Shown here in pieces: positions 41,894 through 49,577 of a stretch of DNA of 64,000 nt; the stretch's first letter is position 1; every line of letters begins with the position of its first letter. A program made the position numbers and the translations under genes. This stretch comes from an uncultured Eubacteriales bacterium (GTDB lineage Bacteria; Bacillota; Clostridia; Oscillospirales; Acutalibacteraceae). Below the pieces are notes generated by a model, which saw only the letters and a program-made list of their open reading frames with translations, was not told the origin of the DNA and made no database searches. The stretch lies in the NCBI GenBank assembly GCA_900315285.1, contig OMYO01000002.1:47423-111422 (forward strand). Direction: 5' to 3'.

Positions 41894-43099
41894 ATGAAAG
41901 ATCTGAAAAACATGATCTTTTTCGAAAACCTTCTTGACGACCCGGACAATGAGCTGGTCAAGAAGGCACAGGATGACGGAGGGGTATGTCTTGGCTATAC
42001 ATGCTATTACGTCCCGGAAGTTCTCCTGAATGTGGATAAGTGCTTCTCCACAAGACTGAGAGCTCCACGCACCGGTTCCATCGACATTGCAACCTATTAC
42101 ATGTCGAACTACACCTGTGAGTTCTGCCGTTCCATCTTGGAGAGAGCCATTGAGGGCGGCTATGAATTCCTGGATGCACTCTGTGAGCCGGACGCCTGCT
42201 CTGCAATGAACCGCATGGCGGAGCACTTTGAAATCCTTCAGCTCAACAAGAAACCCAATTTCTTTGTGACCCATCTTGAGACCCCCTACAAGGTCGAGGA
42301 TTACACGGTCGACATGTTTGAGACACAGGTCCAAGAGCATATTCTGAATCAGCTCGAGGAGAAATATGGTGTAGACATCTCGGATGCCGCCATTCGGAAA
42401 GCGGTAGAGGAGCACAATGAGGTATGTCAGATCATGACGGAACTCAGCGACCTCCGCAAACTCGACAATCCGCCCATCACCGGCTATGAGTATGCCGTTA
42501 TCTGCCTTGTCACCTACACCTGCCCGAAGGCCCTCATTCTTCCCTATCTCCGCGATACACTCGCTGAGGTCAAGAAGAGAAAACCGGATCCGAAGCCCTG
42601 GTATCGCGCCCGCGTTGAGGTCGTCGGTTCGGAGATTGACGATCCGGAACTCATCAAGATGATGGAGGAGTCCGGCGCATTTGTCGTAGCAGACCGTTAT
42701 TGCTTCGGCACATTCCCAGGCAGACAGGTCATTCCGCTTGACGACAACAAACCGGCTCTTCATCAGGTCATTGAGTACTATATGCGTACTTCCGAGTGCG
42801 CCCGCTGGATGGCAGAAGATAAAATTCAGCAGCGCCACGACACGGTGGATACCCTCGCCAAAGAATTCAAAGCAGACGGTATTATCTATGAGCAGATGAA
42901 ATACTGCGACTTCTGGGGCTTTGAGCGTACTATGGCAGGCTTCGTTCTGAAACATGACTACGGCTGGCCAGTGCTCTCCATTGACCGCGGCTATCAGGTG
43001 CGCGGTTCCGGACAGCTCCGTACCCGGTTCCAGGCATTCGTTGAGGCCCTGGAGATCAAGAAGATCAAGGAAGCCAAGAAAGAGGGTGTCACGGCATGA
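41894..43099 (+). CDS. 2-hydroxyacyl-CoA dehydratase/benzoyl-CoA reductase family, small subunit
   Basis: 401 residues. Family traits: N-terminal GVCLGYTCYYVPEVLL with a cysteine, the conserved Cys-rich NYTCEFCRSILERA and CEPDACSAMNRM, and the C-terminal YCDFWGFERTM...GWPVLSIDRGYQVRGSGQLRTRFQAF (split here by other residues). Such subunits hold [4Fe-4S] clusters and receive electrons from the ATP-driven activator to dehydrate or reduce a CoA thioester. The exact substrate is not readable, and no CoA-transferase or ligase is adjacent. Its stop overlaps the next start (ATGA). Confidence 0.82.
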   Translation: MKDLKNMIFFENLLDDPDNELVKKAQDDGGVCLGYTCYYVPEVLLNVDKCFSTRLRAPRTGSIDIATYYMSNYTCEFCRSILERAIEGGYEFLDALCEPDACSAMNRMAEHFEILQLNKKPNFFVTHLETPYKVEDYTVDMFETQVQEHILNQLEEKYGVDISDAAIRKAVEEHNEVCQIMTELSDLRKLDNPPITGYEYAVICLVTYTCPKALILPYLRDTLAEVKKRKPDPKPWYRARVEVVGSEIDDPELIKMMEESGAFVVADRYCFGTFPGRQVIPLDDNKPALHQVIEYYMRTSECARWMAEDKIQQRHDTVDTLAKEFKADGIIYEQMKYCDFWGFERTMAGFVLKHDYGWPVLSIDRGYQVRGSGQLRTRFQAFVEALEIKKIKEAKKEGVTA

Positions 43100-44889
43100 G
43101 TAAAAAGAAATACGATTATCCAAAATCCAAATGGTTTAAGATGAAGGACCATATGGATCTGCAGCTCCAGAAGGAGAATATCAAGGAAATTGCCGGTATC
43201 CTCAAGGAGATGGCAAAGGAAAAGGACTGGAGCGACATTCCGAAGGCCCGCAAAGAGGACTATAAAGCCTTCTTTGACCGCACGAAGGACGAGTTCAACT
43301 ATCTGAAAAACGCCGGCCATGCGAAGAGAAAAGACATCCTCTTCAACGGTGAGGAGCGTCTCGGCAAACTCTATCGGAATGGCCAGATGGCCTTCACCCG
43401 CCGTGAGTGGCGCGGAATCAAGGACACAGCCTATGATTTCTATGAGTGGGCAAGAATGTGGAAGATGTTCCTTGTGACCTTTGGAAAGGATCTCATTCCT
43501 TCCCTCAACGGTGTCCTGATTTACCGCTGGATGGTCTCCTACTTCTGCGCACATTCCTTCATGGACAAGCTGACCATGGGTCTCCACGGCACACAGCTCA
43601 GAATGCACCATGAACTCATCTATGATATTTTCCGTTATGTCGCTGAGAACCTTGTCATTCTCATGAAGGCCGACAAGAGAAATGGTAACTGCACCGAGCT
43701 CAATGACAAGCTCGTACTGTTTGATGAGATGACCATGGGTCAGATCATTACCGGTTTCCCGGATGCTGTCGGTGTTCCGTATCAGCTGCTCCCGGTCTTC
43801 CTGGTCTCTGAGATGGACCAGCTTGCCTGCGAGTGCTACATTGATGCGGTCGAGGAGTTTGGTCTCCCGTCCGACACCTGCCCGGTACCGACCTCCGAGT
43901 GCGGCGCCGTCGTTCTGGATCAGCTCCCGCACTGCGGCTGCTGCTTTATCTCCAGTTCTATGCCCTGCGACGGTTCTGTTATGGCATCGGAGTATACCTC
44001 TTATCGTTACTATGATCTTCCGACCTATCACTTGACTTTCCCGGTACGTTATGACGACGAGTCCTCCATGCAGGAGGCTGTTCAGGAAGTCAAGGGTGCT
44101 ATCCGGTTTATCGAGGAGAAGACCGGCACGAAGTGGAGCTGGGACTCCTACTTCACCGCCATGAAGCGCTTCAACCGCGAGACCGACTATGAGCTGGTCA
44201 AGTGGGATGTCAACCAGACTCCGACCCCGGCTCTTATCGGACCTGCCTATGAGCTCTACAGAAAGTGGAACTACGAGATGGACGGCGGCGCGGATCCGAG
44301 AATTCCTGACAGTGCTGCCAAGGTCGAGAAGATGATGCTGAAGGCTTATGAGAACCATGAGCCCGCCTACACCCGTGGAAAGACCCAGTACAGAGCCATC
44401 GTTTGGAGTTGCCCTCCGCACTATTTCTCCAACTTCTCCAACTGGCTTGCCAACTGCTGGGGCGTCCAGGTCCTTGTTGAGATGGAGAGTTTGAACTTCA
44501 CTAAGCACCTCAACACCGACGATGAGGAAGAAGCCCTCAAGGATATGGCCCGTCTCTATGAGCGCATGGTAATGCGTCGCCACACCAACGGCGGTTATGA
44601 CCACGTACTCACGGAACTCTGGCGTCAGTGTGAAATCTGGAAACCGGATCTGGTTATCATGTACAACCACATCGCCTGCAAGAACATGTCTACTCTGAAC
44701 GGATCTTTTGATGACCAGGCGAGAGAGCACGGCGTAAGACTGTGCTGGGTTGAGCACGACCTCATGGATCCGAGAACGGTTTCCAGAAAAGATATGCGGT
44801 CGAAGGTCAACGAATTCATGCGCACGGTAATGCATGCCGAGCCCACTGACCCGACCCTGATCGACTATAACGACGATACTACTTGGTAA
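43096..44889 (+). CDS. 2-hydroxyacyl-CoA dehydratase/benzoyl-CoA reductase family, large subunit
   Basis: 597 residues, longer than usual HgdA/HgdB-type subunits (about 370-480). An N-terminal extension of roughly 120 charged residues precedes the family core. Core landmarks are LTMGLHGTQLRMHHELIYD, Cys-rich CPVPTSECGAVVLDQLPHC, GCCFISSSMPCDG, the AIVWSCPPHYFSN segment and the C-terminal VRLCWVEHDLMDPRTVSRKD. It should pair with the 401-residue subunit. The extension may bind another partner of this operon. Confidence 0.8.
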   Translation: MSKKKYDYPKSKWFKMKDHMDLQLQKENIKEIAGILKEMAKEKDWSDIPKARKEDYKAFFDRTKDEFNYLKNAGHAKRKDILFNGEERLGKLYRNGQMAFTRREWRGIKDTAYDFYEWARMWKMFLVTFGKDLIPSLNGVLIYRWMVSYFCAHSFMDKLTMGLHGTQLRMHHELIYDIFRYVAENLVILMKADKRNGNCTELNDKLVLFDEMTMGQIITGFPDAVGVPYQLLPVFLVSEMDQLACECYIDAVEEFGLPSDTCPVPTSECGAVVLDQLPHCGCCFISSSMPCDGSVMASEYTSYRYYDLPTYHLTFPVRYDDESSMQEAVQEVKGAIRFIEEKTGTKWSWDSYFTAMKRFNRETDYELVKWDVNQTPTPALIGPAYELYRKWNYEMDGGADPRIPDSAAKVEKMMLKAYENHEPAYTRGKTQYRAIVWSCPPHYFSNFSNWLANCWGVQVLVEMESLNFTKHLNTDDEEEALKDMARLYERMVMRRHTNGGYDHVLTELWRQCEIWKPDLVIMYNHIACKNMSTLNGSFDDQAREHGVRLCWVEHDLMDPRTVSRKDMRSKVNEFMRTVMHAEPTDPTLIDYNDDTTW

Positions 44890-44901
44890 GGAGAAAATAT
44901 T

Positions 44902-45693
44902 ATGAAATATTATGGCGGATGCGATGTAGGTTCTACCTATACAAAAGCAGTTATTCTTGACGAGACTGGCAAAATCGTTGCAGATACTACACTGAAGAGT
45001 AAAATCAATGCCACTGAGTCGGCACAGCTGGCTATGGACGATGTCCTGAAGCAGGTTGGCCTGAAGGATATCAAGGATCTCGCTTATCTCATCGGTACTG
45101 GTTATGGACGTAACAAGGTTCCATTTGCAGCTGAGAATATCTCCGAGATTTCCTGCCATGCCATGGGTGTCCATGTGACAGACCCCTCTGTTAAGGCTAT
45201 AATTGATATCGGAGGACAGGACGTAAAAGGTATTGCCATTGACACCGATGGTACCGTTAAGAACTTTGCCATGAACGATAAGTGCGCCGCTGGTACCGGT
45301 CGTTTCTTCGAGGCCATGGCCCGCAGCTTTGAGATGTCTCTCTCTGACTTCTCCAAACTGTCCCTCAAGGCAAAGAACGTCATTCCAATTACCGCACAGT
45401 GCACCGTATTTGCAGAGTCTGAGGTCATCACCCTCGTCGGTGAGGGAAAACCGATGGACGAAATTGCCGCAGGTATTGAGATGGCTGTTGCAAAACGCTG
45501 TTTCGTTATGGCGAAGAAAGCCGGTGCCACCGACTCCATCACCCTGACCGGCGGCTGCGCCAAGAATGACGGCCTGAAGAAGGCAATTGAGCAGGTACTC
45601 CACCTGAATGTCATTGAGCTCAAGACGGATCCGCAGCTCATGGGTGCCCTGGGCGCCGCAGAGTATGCCCGTCAAAAAGGCGGCAATGCGTAA
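44902..45693 (+). CDS. Dehydratase/reductase activator ATPase (BadF/HgdC type)
   Basis: 263 residues. ASKHA ATPase fold: GGCDVGSTYTKAVILDE at the start, GTGYGRNKV, DIGGQDVKGIAID, and the cluster-ligand context MNDKCAAGTGRFFE, with a second Cys in TAQCTVFAESEV. The homodimer holds one [4Fe-4S] cluster and drives electrons to the dehydratase/reductase at the cost of ATP. Its presence next to both subunits completes the core enzyme system. RBS AAGGAG. Confidence 0.92.
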   Translation: MKYYGGCDVGSTYTKAVILDETGKIVADTTLKSKINATESAQLAMDDVLKQVGLKDIKDLAYLIGTGYGRNKVPFAAENISEISCHAMGVHVTDPSVKAIIDIGGQDVKGIAIDTDGTVKNFAMNDKCAAGTGRFFEAMARSFEMSLSDFSKLSLKAKNVIPITAQCTVFAESEVITLVGEGKPMDEIAAGIEMAVAKRCFVMAKKAGATDSITLTGGCAKNDGLKKAIEQVLHLNVIELKTDPQLMGALGAAEYARQKGGNA

Positions 45694-45711
45694 CGAAAGG
45701 GAGTATAGGTT

Positions 45712-45879
45712 ATGGACAAAGTTTTAAAAGTACTTCTTAAGATACTGAAAACACTTTGTGTGACCGTCGGTGTTCTCTTCGTGGTTTATTTCTGGAACCT
45801 TGATCAGAAACTGATGGGTTGGCTTTATCGGCTGGTCCACGAAGTGGCTGACAGAAAGAAAGTCGAGAAAATCCTGTAG
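45712..45879 (+). CDS. 55-residue membrane peptide inside the operon
   Basis: Starts MDKVLKVLLKILKTLCVTVG, one membrane helix continuing VLFVVYFW, then a basic/amphipathic tail ending RKKVEKIL. AAGGGAG lies 8-9 nt upstream. Spacing (18 nt after the activator gene, 2 nt before the next gene) shows it belongs to the operon. It may tether the enzyme system to the membrane; function unproven. Confidence 0.7.
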   Translation: MDKVLKVLLKILKTLCVTVGVLFVVYFWNLDQKLMGWLYRLVHEVADRKKVEKIL

Positions 45880-45881
45880 TC

Positions 45882-46622
45882 ATGAAGCTTTACGACAAGT
45901 CGATTTCCACGATCACCGGCTTGCTGGGCGAAAAGGCGGACGGATCATATCCGTATGATCCGTCTGCGGCCTGGCCGGATAACGGACACCAGGAGCTTGT
46001 GCTTCTCCGCGACGCAGCTTACGAGCTGGGCGGCGACCAGAAGCAGTCTGTCAACAGCACCTGTGTCACGACCACACCGGGTATCGTGACGGAAGATTCT
46101 GTGGAAGTATTTGGCAAAGATCTCCCCGACATCAAGAGCGACGTCTCCTTTGCCCGAATCGCCATTCTGGAAATCGAAGATCCGGGTGAGGATGAGGATG
46201 CCTACAACGCCATTAAGGACCTTGAATTTGTACGCTACAATGTTTTCCCAACCGGCTACATGTCCCGGATATCTTCCGAGAACAACAAGGAAAAGGTCCG
46301 TATCAGCAAAAAGGCTGTGGCATCCGGCATTACATTTCAGAAGGTGGGCCAGTCCTATCTGAAGAAATATAAATCTATGCCCGGCGTAAAGCATGTGAAA
46401 ATCATCTTTGCCACCGATCCCCCGAAGATGGATGAACTCATCTCCGAGGCAAAGAAAGTAAGTGAGATCACAAGTACTCTGACCCATATCATGGACGGAA
46501 TTCCCACCGACTGCAGCCACTGTGACTTGAAAGCAGTCTGTGACACTGTGGATGGAATTCGTGAAATGCATATGAAGCAGAAGAAAAAAGATCACCAGCG
46601 TATGCTGGAAGAGGAGGATTGA
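45882..46622 (+). CDS. Truncated acetyl-CoA synthase (CdhC/AcsB)-like protein
   Basis: 246 residues. Several segments resemble the core of the ACS beta/CdhC subunit: ELVLLRDAAYELGG, VEVFGKDLPDI, VRISKKAVASGITFQKVGQ, KKYKSMPGVKHVKIIFATD, and a Cys cluster TDCSHCDLKAVC (Cys211, Cys214, Cys220), which sits where A-cluster ligands begin. The later CGC-type ligands and the rest of ACS are missing, and the tail is charged (KQKKKDHQRMLEEEED-like). It may be a metal-binding scaffold derived from ACS rather than an ACS. Identification is by eye and is moderate. Confidence 0.55.
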   Translation: MKLYDKSISTITGLLGEKADGSYPYDPSAAWPDNGHQELVLLRDAAYELGGDQKQSVNSTCVTTTPGIVTEDSVEVFGKDLPDIKSDVSFARIAILEIEDPGEDEDAYNAIKDLEFVRYNVFPTGYMSRISSENNKEKVRISKKAVASGITFQKVGQSYLKKYKSMPGVKHVKIIFATDPPKMDELISEAKKVSEITSTLTHIMDGIPTDCSHCDLKAVCDTVDGIREMHMKQKKKDHQRMLEEED

Positions 46623-46624
46623 CC

Positions 46625-46855
46625 ATGGCCTGTGAGAAATGCCCGGATGGGAACAAGACGGAAGCGGCGGAGAACGAGTCCATCGCCATGCTGAAATATA
46701 CCATCCACCACAACCATCATCATGCTGATGAACTCTATGAGCTGGCCAACACTCTGGATGGTGAGGCGCGGGAAAAAGTGCATGCCGCTGTCATCGACTT
46801 TGAAAATGGTAACGCCAAGCTGGAAGCCGCATTGAAACTGTTGGAAGAAGGCTGA
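46625..46855 (+). CDS. His-rich CxxC small protein
   Basis: 76 residues: MACEKCP at the start, then a histidine block (HHNHHHADEL), then a helical part (TLDGEAREKVHAAVIDF). CxxC plus a His cluster suggest metal binding, and nickel fits the CooC/CooT neighbours. GAGGAGG lies 7 nt upstream, and the gene starts 2 nt after the previous stop. Part of its sequence is copied in the mosaic gene at 49316. Confidence 0.65.
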   Translation: MACEKCPDGNKTEAAENESIAMLKYTIHHNHHHADELYELANTLDGEAREKVHAAVIDFENGNAKLEAALKLLEEG

Positions 46856-46859
46856 TAGC

Positions 46860-47054
46860 ATGTGTCTTTCCACCGTCTATAAAATGACAGAGAAGGAACC
46901 CATCCTTTTCTGCAAAAATATCCAGAATGTCAGTGTGAACCCGGGGGACGGGAAACTGACATTTACCGATATTATGGGTATCCCCTATGAATCCACCGGC
47001 AAAATAAGAAGCATTGATCTTGTGGACAACAAGATCATGATAGAAGAAAATTGA
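46860..47054 (+). CDS. cooT: CooT-like nickel-binding protein
   Basis: 64 residues beginning MCLSTVYKM, the MCxS start typical of CooT, whose Cys2 binds nickel in the homodimer. The rest (KNIQNVSV, KLTFTDIMGIPYES, GKIRSIDLVDNKIMIEE) matches the small beta fold of the family. CooT assists nickel delivery to CO dehydrogenase in known systems. Here it sits with a CooC-like ATPase but without cooS. It starts 4 nt after the His-rich gene. Confidence 0.82.
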   Translation: MCLSTVYKMTEKEPILFCKNIQNVSVNPGDGKLTFTDIMGIPYESTGKIRSIDLVDNKIMIEEN

Positions 47055-47070
47055 TAAAGGAGTGGATGAA

Positions 47071-49128
47071 ATGAAGGAAGAATATAAACCCCTTCTGACC
47101 CCTTGGAAAATCCGCGACGTGGAGATCAAGAACCGCATCGTTCTCGCTCCCATGGGCGGCACTTGTCTGTTCGGCTGGATGGAGCCATGTCACTTCGATA
47201 AGGAAGCGGCAAAACTGATTCTCGGCGTCGCAGAGAACAACTGCGGACTTGTCATTCCGGGAATTGCCCCCATCCGTGACGTCCTTGGCCGTCGCTGGCT
47301 GTACACAAATAAGAGAATGTTCAAAGAACTCGCCGACTTCATGGTGGAAATCCATAAGACCGGAGCAAAGCTCTTTGTTCAGCTGACCGCTGGCTTTGGC
47401 CGCGCCATGGCACTGACTGGACCCATGGCTCTTCTTGCCAGCCATAAGGTCCTCAACACCATTGCCAAGCCGGTAATGGATGCTGAATTTCTGACGGCTG
47501 CACCGTCTGTCTCCCCGAACCGTTGGGCAGACAACGTCACGGCTCGTCCCATCACCAAGAAAGAGATCGCCCAGATGGTCTATGCCTTTGGTGAGACCGC
47601 ACGTCTCTGCAAAGAGGCCGGCGTAGACGGCGTTGAGATCCATGCCGTCCATGAGGGCTATCTGCTTGACCAGTTTACCCTTCCGTACTGCAACCAGCGT
47701 ACCGATGAGTACGGCGGATCCTTTGAGAACCGGTATCGTTTCCCGGTTGAGATTGTCAAAGAGATCAAGGGCAAGTGCGGTGAAGATTATCCCGTATCGC
47801 TACGTTACTCTGTCGTCTCCAAGACGAAGGGCTTCCGCTCCGGCGCAATGCCCGGTGAGGACTACATTGAAGTCGGCCGTACCATGGAGGAGTCTGAGAA
47901 GGCTGCCAAATATCTCCAGGATGCAGGCTATGATATGCTCAACTGCGACAACGGTACTTACGATGCCTGGTACTGGGCTCATCCGCCGCAGTACATGCCG
48001 CTCAACTGCAACCTCGAGGACGTCGCCCATATTAAGAAATTTGTCGACATCCCCGTTGTCTGCGCAGGTCGTATGACTCCTGCTGCAGGTGCAAAAGCAG
48101 TTGCTGCCGGTGAAATTGACGGTATGGCTGTCGGTCGTCAGTTCCTGTGCGATCCCGCATGGTTCACCAAACTCATCAACGATGAGGAGGAGGAAATCCG
48201 TCCGTGCATCTGCTGTCACGCCGCTTGCTTCGACCTTACGAAGTACAATGGCTCGGCCAATGCCCAGTCCTTCAATGACTCCATCCATATGTGCCGCTGC
48301 GCACTGAACCCGGAGTCCATGCACTATAACCACTATAAGATTGAGCCCGCTAAGAAGACCAAGAATATTGCGGTCATCGGCGGCGGTGTCGGTGGTATGG
48401 AGACTGCACGTGTCGCCGCTCTTCGCGGACACAAGGTCACCATCTATGAGAAGAGCGACAAGCTTGGCGGTATCTTTATTGCCGCTGCTGCTCCGGAATT
48501 CAAGGAGAACGACAAAGAGCTCATCAAGTGGTATATCCACCAGTGCGAGAAGAACCCGAACATCACCATCAAGCTGAATACTGAGGTCAAGGATCCTGCG
48601 GCTCTTGGCGCTGACGAAATCGTCGTGGCCACCGGTTCTGCTGCCAACCGTATTCCGATTAAGGGTGTCGACAATGCTGTTGAGGCCTGTGACTATCTCC
48701 TCGACAAGAAACCGGTCGGCGACACCGTTGTCATCGTCGGCGGCGGTCTCTCCGGCTGTGAGATTGCTCTCGACCTCTTCCGCAAGGGCAAGAAACCGGT
48801 CATCGTTGAGATGAAGAACGACCTCATGGCCGTCAAGGATCTCTGCCTCGCCAACTCCTCCTATCTCCGCGACTGCTTCAAGACCAACAATGTCCCGGTA
48901 TATCTCGAGACTGGTGTCAAAGAGATTGGCAAGGACTATGTCATCATCGAGAAGAAGGACAAGAGCCAGGAGAAGATTGCCTGCGACAGTGTCATCATGT
49001 CGGTCGGCTATCATCCGACTCCGGTCGCCAAGAAGAGCAAACATGTCCATCTTGTCGGCGACTGCCAGCATGTCGGCAACCTCCGCACCGTTGTATGGGG
49101 CGCTTGGGACGTTGCCATGAAACTGTAA
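47071..49128 (+). CDS. Enoate reductase/BaiCD-type flavin oxidoreductase
   Basis: 685 residues from the ATG 8 nt after AAGGAG. N-terminal Old Yellow Enzyme TIM barrel (NRIVLAPMGG, GVDGVEIHAVHEGYLLDQF, DEYGGSFENRYRFPVEIV). A Cys-rich [4Fe-4S] segment follows (CICCHAAC...CRCALNPE). Then an FAD domain (IAVIGGGVGGMETARVAALRG) and an NAD(P) domain (VVIVGGGLSGCEIALDLF). Such enzymes reduce alpha,beta-unsaturated acids or acyl-CoAs. In this operon it could act on the double bond produced, or supply electrons. It closes the operon before a terminator. Confidence 0.88.
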   Translation: MKEEYKPLLTPWKIRDVEIKNRIVLAPMGGTCLFGWMEPCHFDKEAAKLILGVAENNCGLVIPGIAPIRDVLGRRWLYTNKRMFKELADFMVEIHKTGAKLFVQLTAGFGRAMALTGPMALLASHKVLNTIAKPVMDAEFLTAAPSVSPNRWADNVTARPITKKEIAQMVYAFGETARLCKEAGVDGVEIHAVHEGYLLDQFTLPYCNQRTDEYGGSFENRYRFPVEIVKEIKGKCGEDYPVSLRYSVVSKTKGFRSGAMPGEDYIEVGRTMEESEKAAKYLQDAGYDMLNCDNGTYDAWYWAHPPQYMPLNCNLEDVAHIKKFVDIPVVCAGRMTPAAGAKAVAAGEIDGMAVGRQFLCDPAWFTKLINDEEEEIRPCICCHAACFDLTKYNGSANAQSFNDSIHMCRCALNPESMHYNHYKIEPAKKTKNIAVIGGGVGGMETARVAALRGHKVTIYEKSDKLGGIFIAAAAPEFKENDKELIKWYIHQCEKNPNITIKLNTEVKDPAALGADEIVVATGSAANRIPIKGVDNAVEACDYLLDKKPVGDTVVIVGGGLSGCEIALDLFRKGKKPVIVEMKNDLMAVKDLCLANSSYLRDCFKTNNVPVYLETGVKEIGKDYVIIEKKDKSQEKIACDSVIMSVGYHPTPVAKKSKHVHLVGDCQHVGNLRTVVWGAWDVAMKL

Positions 49129-49170
49129 GCTTTGAAAAAACTTCTATTTTCCCATCTCTATCAATAGGGG

Positions 49171-49200
49171 AGGGCCGCACAGCAGTGTGCGGCCCTTTCT
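49171..49200 (+). terminator. Terminator of the dehydratase/nickel operon
   Basis: AGGGCCGCACA / TGTGCGGCCCT stem, then TTCT, 42 nt after the stop. Confidence 0.75.
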
Positions 49201-49315
49201 CCGTCTCCAAAAATTGTACGTTGTTCTATGGAATGTGCGAAAAAAATCCCATATAATGGGGTTGGGATAATATGGGCGTTATAAATTGGATTACCATCGG
49301 AAAGGGATGAATTCA

Positions 49316-49504
49316 ATGGGAAACGCCGCAAAAGTCATTGCTCTGGCGGGTACGATGGACGGTGAGGCAAGGGAAAAGGTCAATGTGAATCTGGCCAGCG
49401 GAAAGCTGACATTTACGGATATCATGGGAATCCCCTATGAGTCCTTGGGAAAAATCCGCAGTATTGATCTTGTGGACAACAAAATCCTCATAGAGGAAAA
49501 TTGA
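49316..49504 (+). CDS. Mosaic mini-gene of CooC, His-rich and CooT pieces
   Basis: 62 codons. The first residues MGNAAKVIALAG copy the CooC-like start (MGENAKVIALAG). TMDGEAREKV copies the His-rich protein (TLDGEAREKV). NVNLASGKLTFTDIMGIPYE through IEEN copies the last two thirds of CooT. The order equals that in the operon, and even the ribosome-site region (GGAAAGGGATGAATTCA) resembles that of cooC. It lacks the P-loop, the His block and the MCLS nickel site. A TATAAT at 49252-49257 may be its -10 box. A terminator follows. It could be an in-frame deletion remnant of an operon copy, or a new small protein. Confidence 0.7.
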   Translation: MGNAAKVIALAGTMDGEAREKVNVNLASGKLTFTDIMGIPYESLGKIRSIDLVDNKILIEEN

Positions 49505-49519
49505 ATTGCCGGCCATACT

Positions 49520-49550
49520 AGCCGGGACCGTTTGGCCCCGGCTGTTTTTA
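49520..49550 (+). terminator. Terminator after the mosaic gene
   Basis: AGCCGGGACC / GGCCCCGGCT stem with GTTTTTA. Confidence 0.75.
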
Positions 49551-49577
49551 TTACAATTTATTAATAAGGAGGCAAGT

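Noticed and set aside
42994..45675. 893-codon open frame on the minus strand across the dehydratase genes
   Set aside because: It is antisense to three genes with clear family motifs, has no ribosome site, and reads as a codon-bias shadow.
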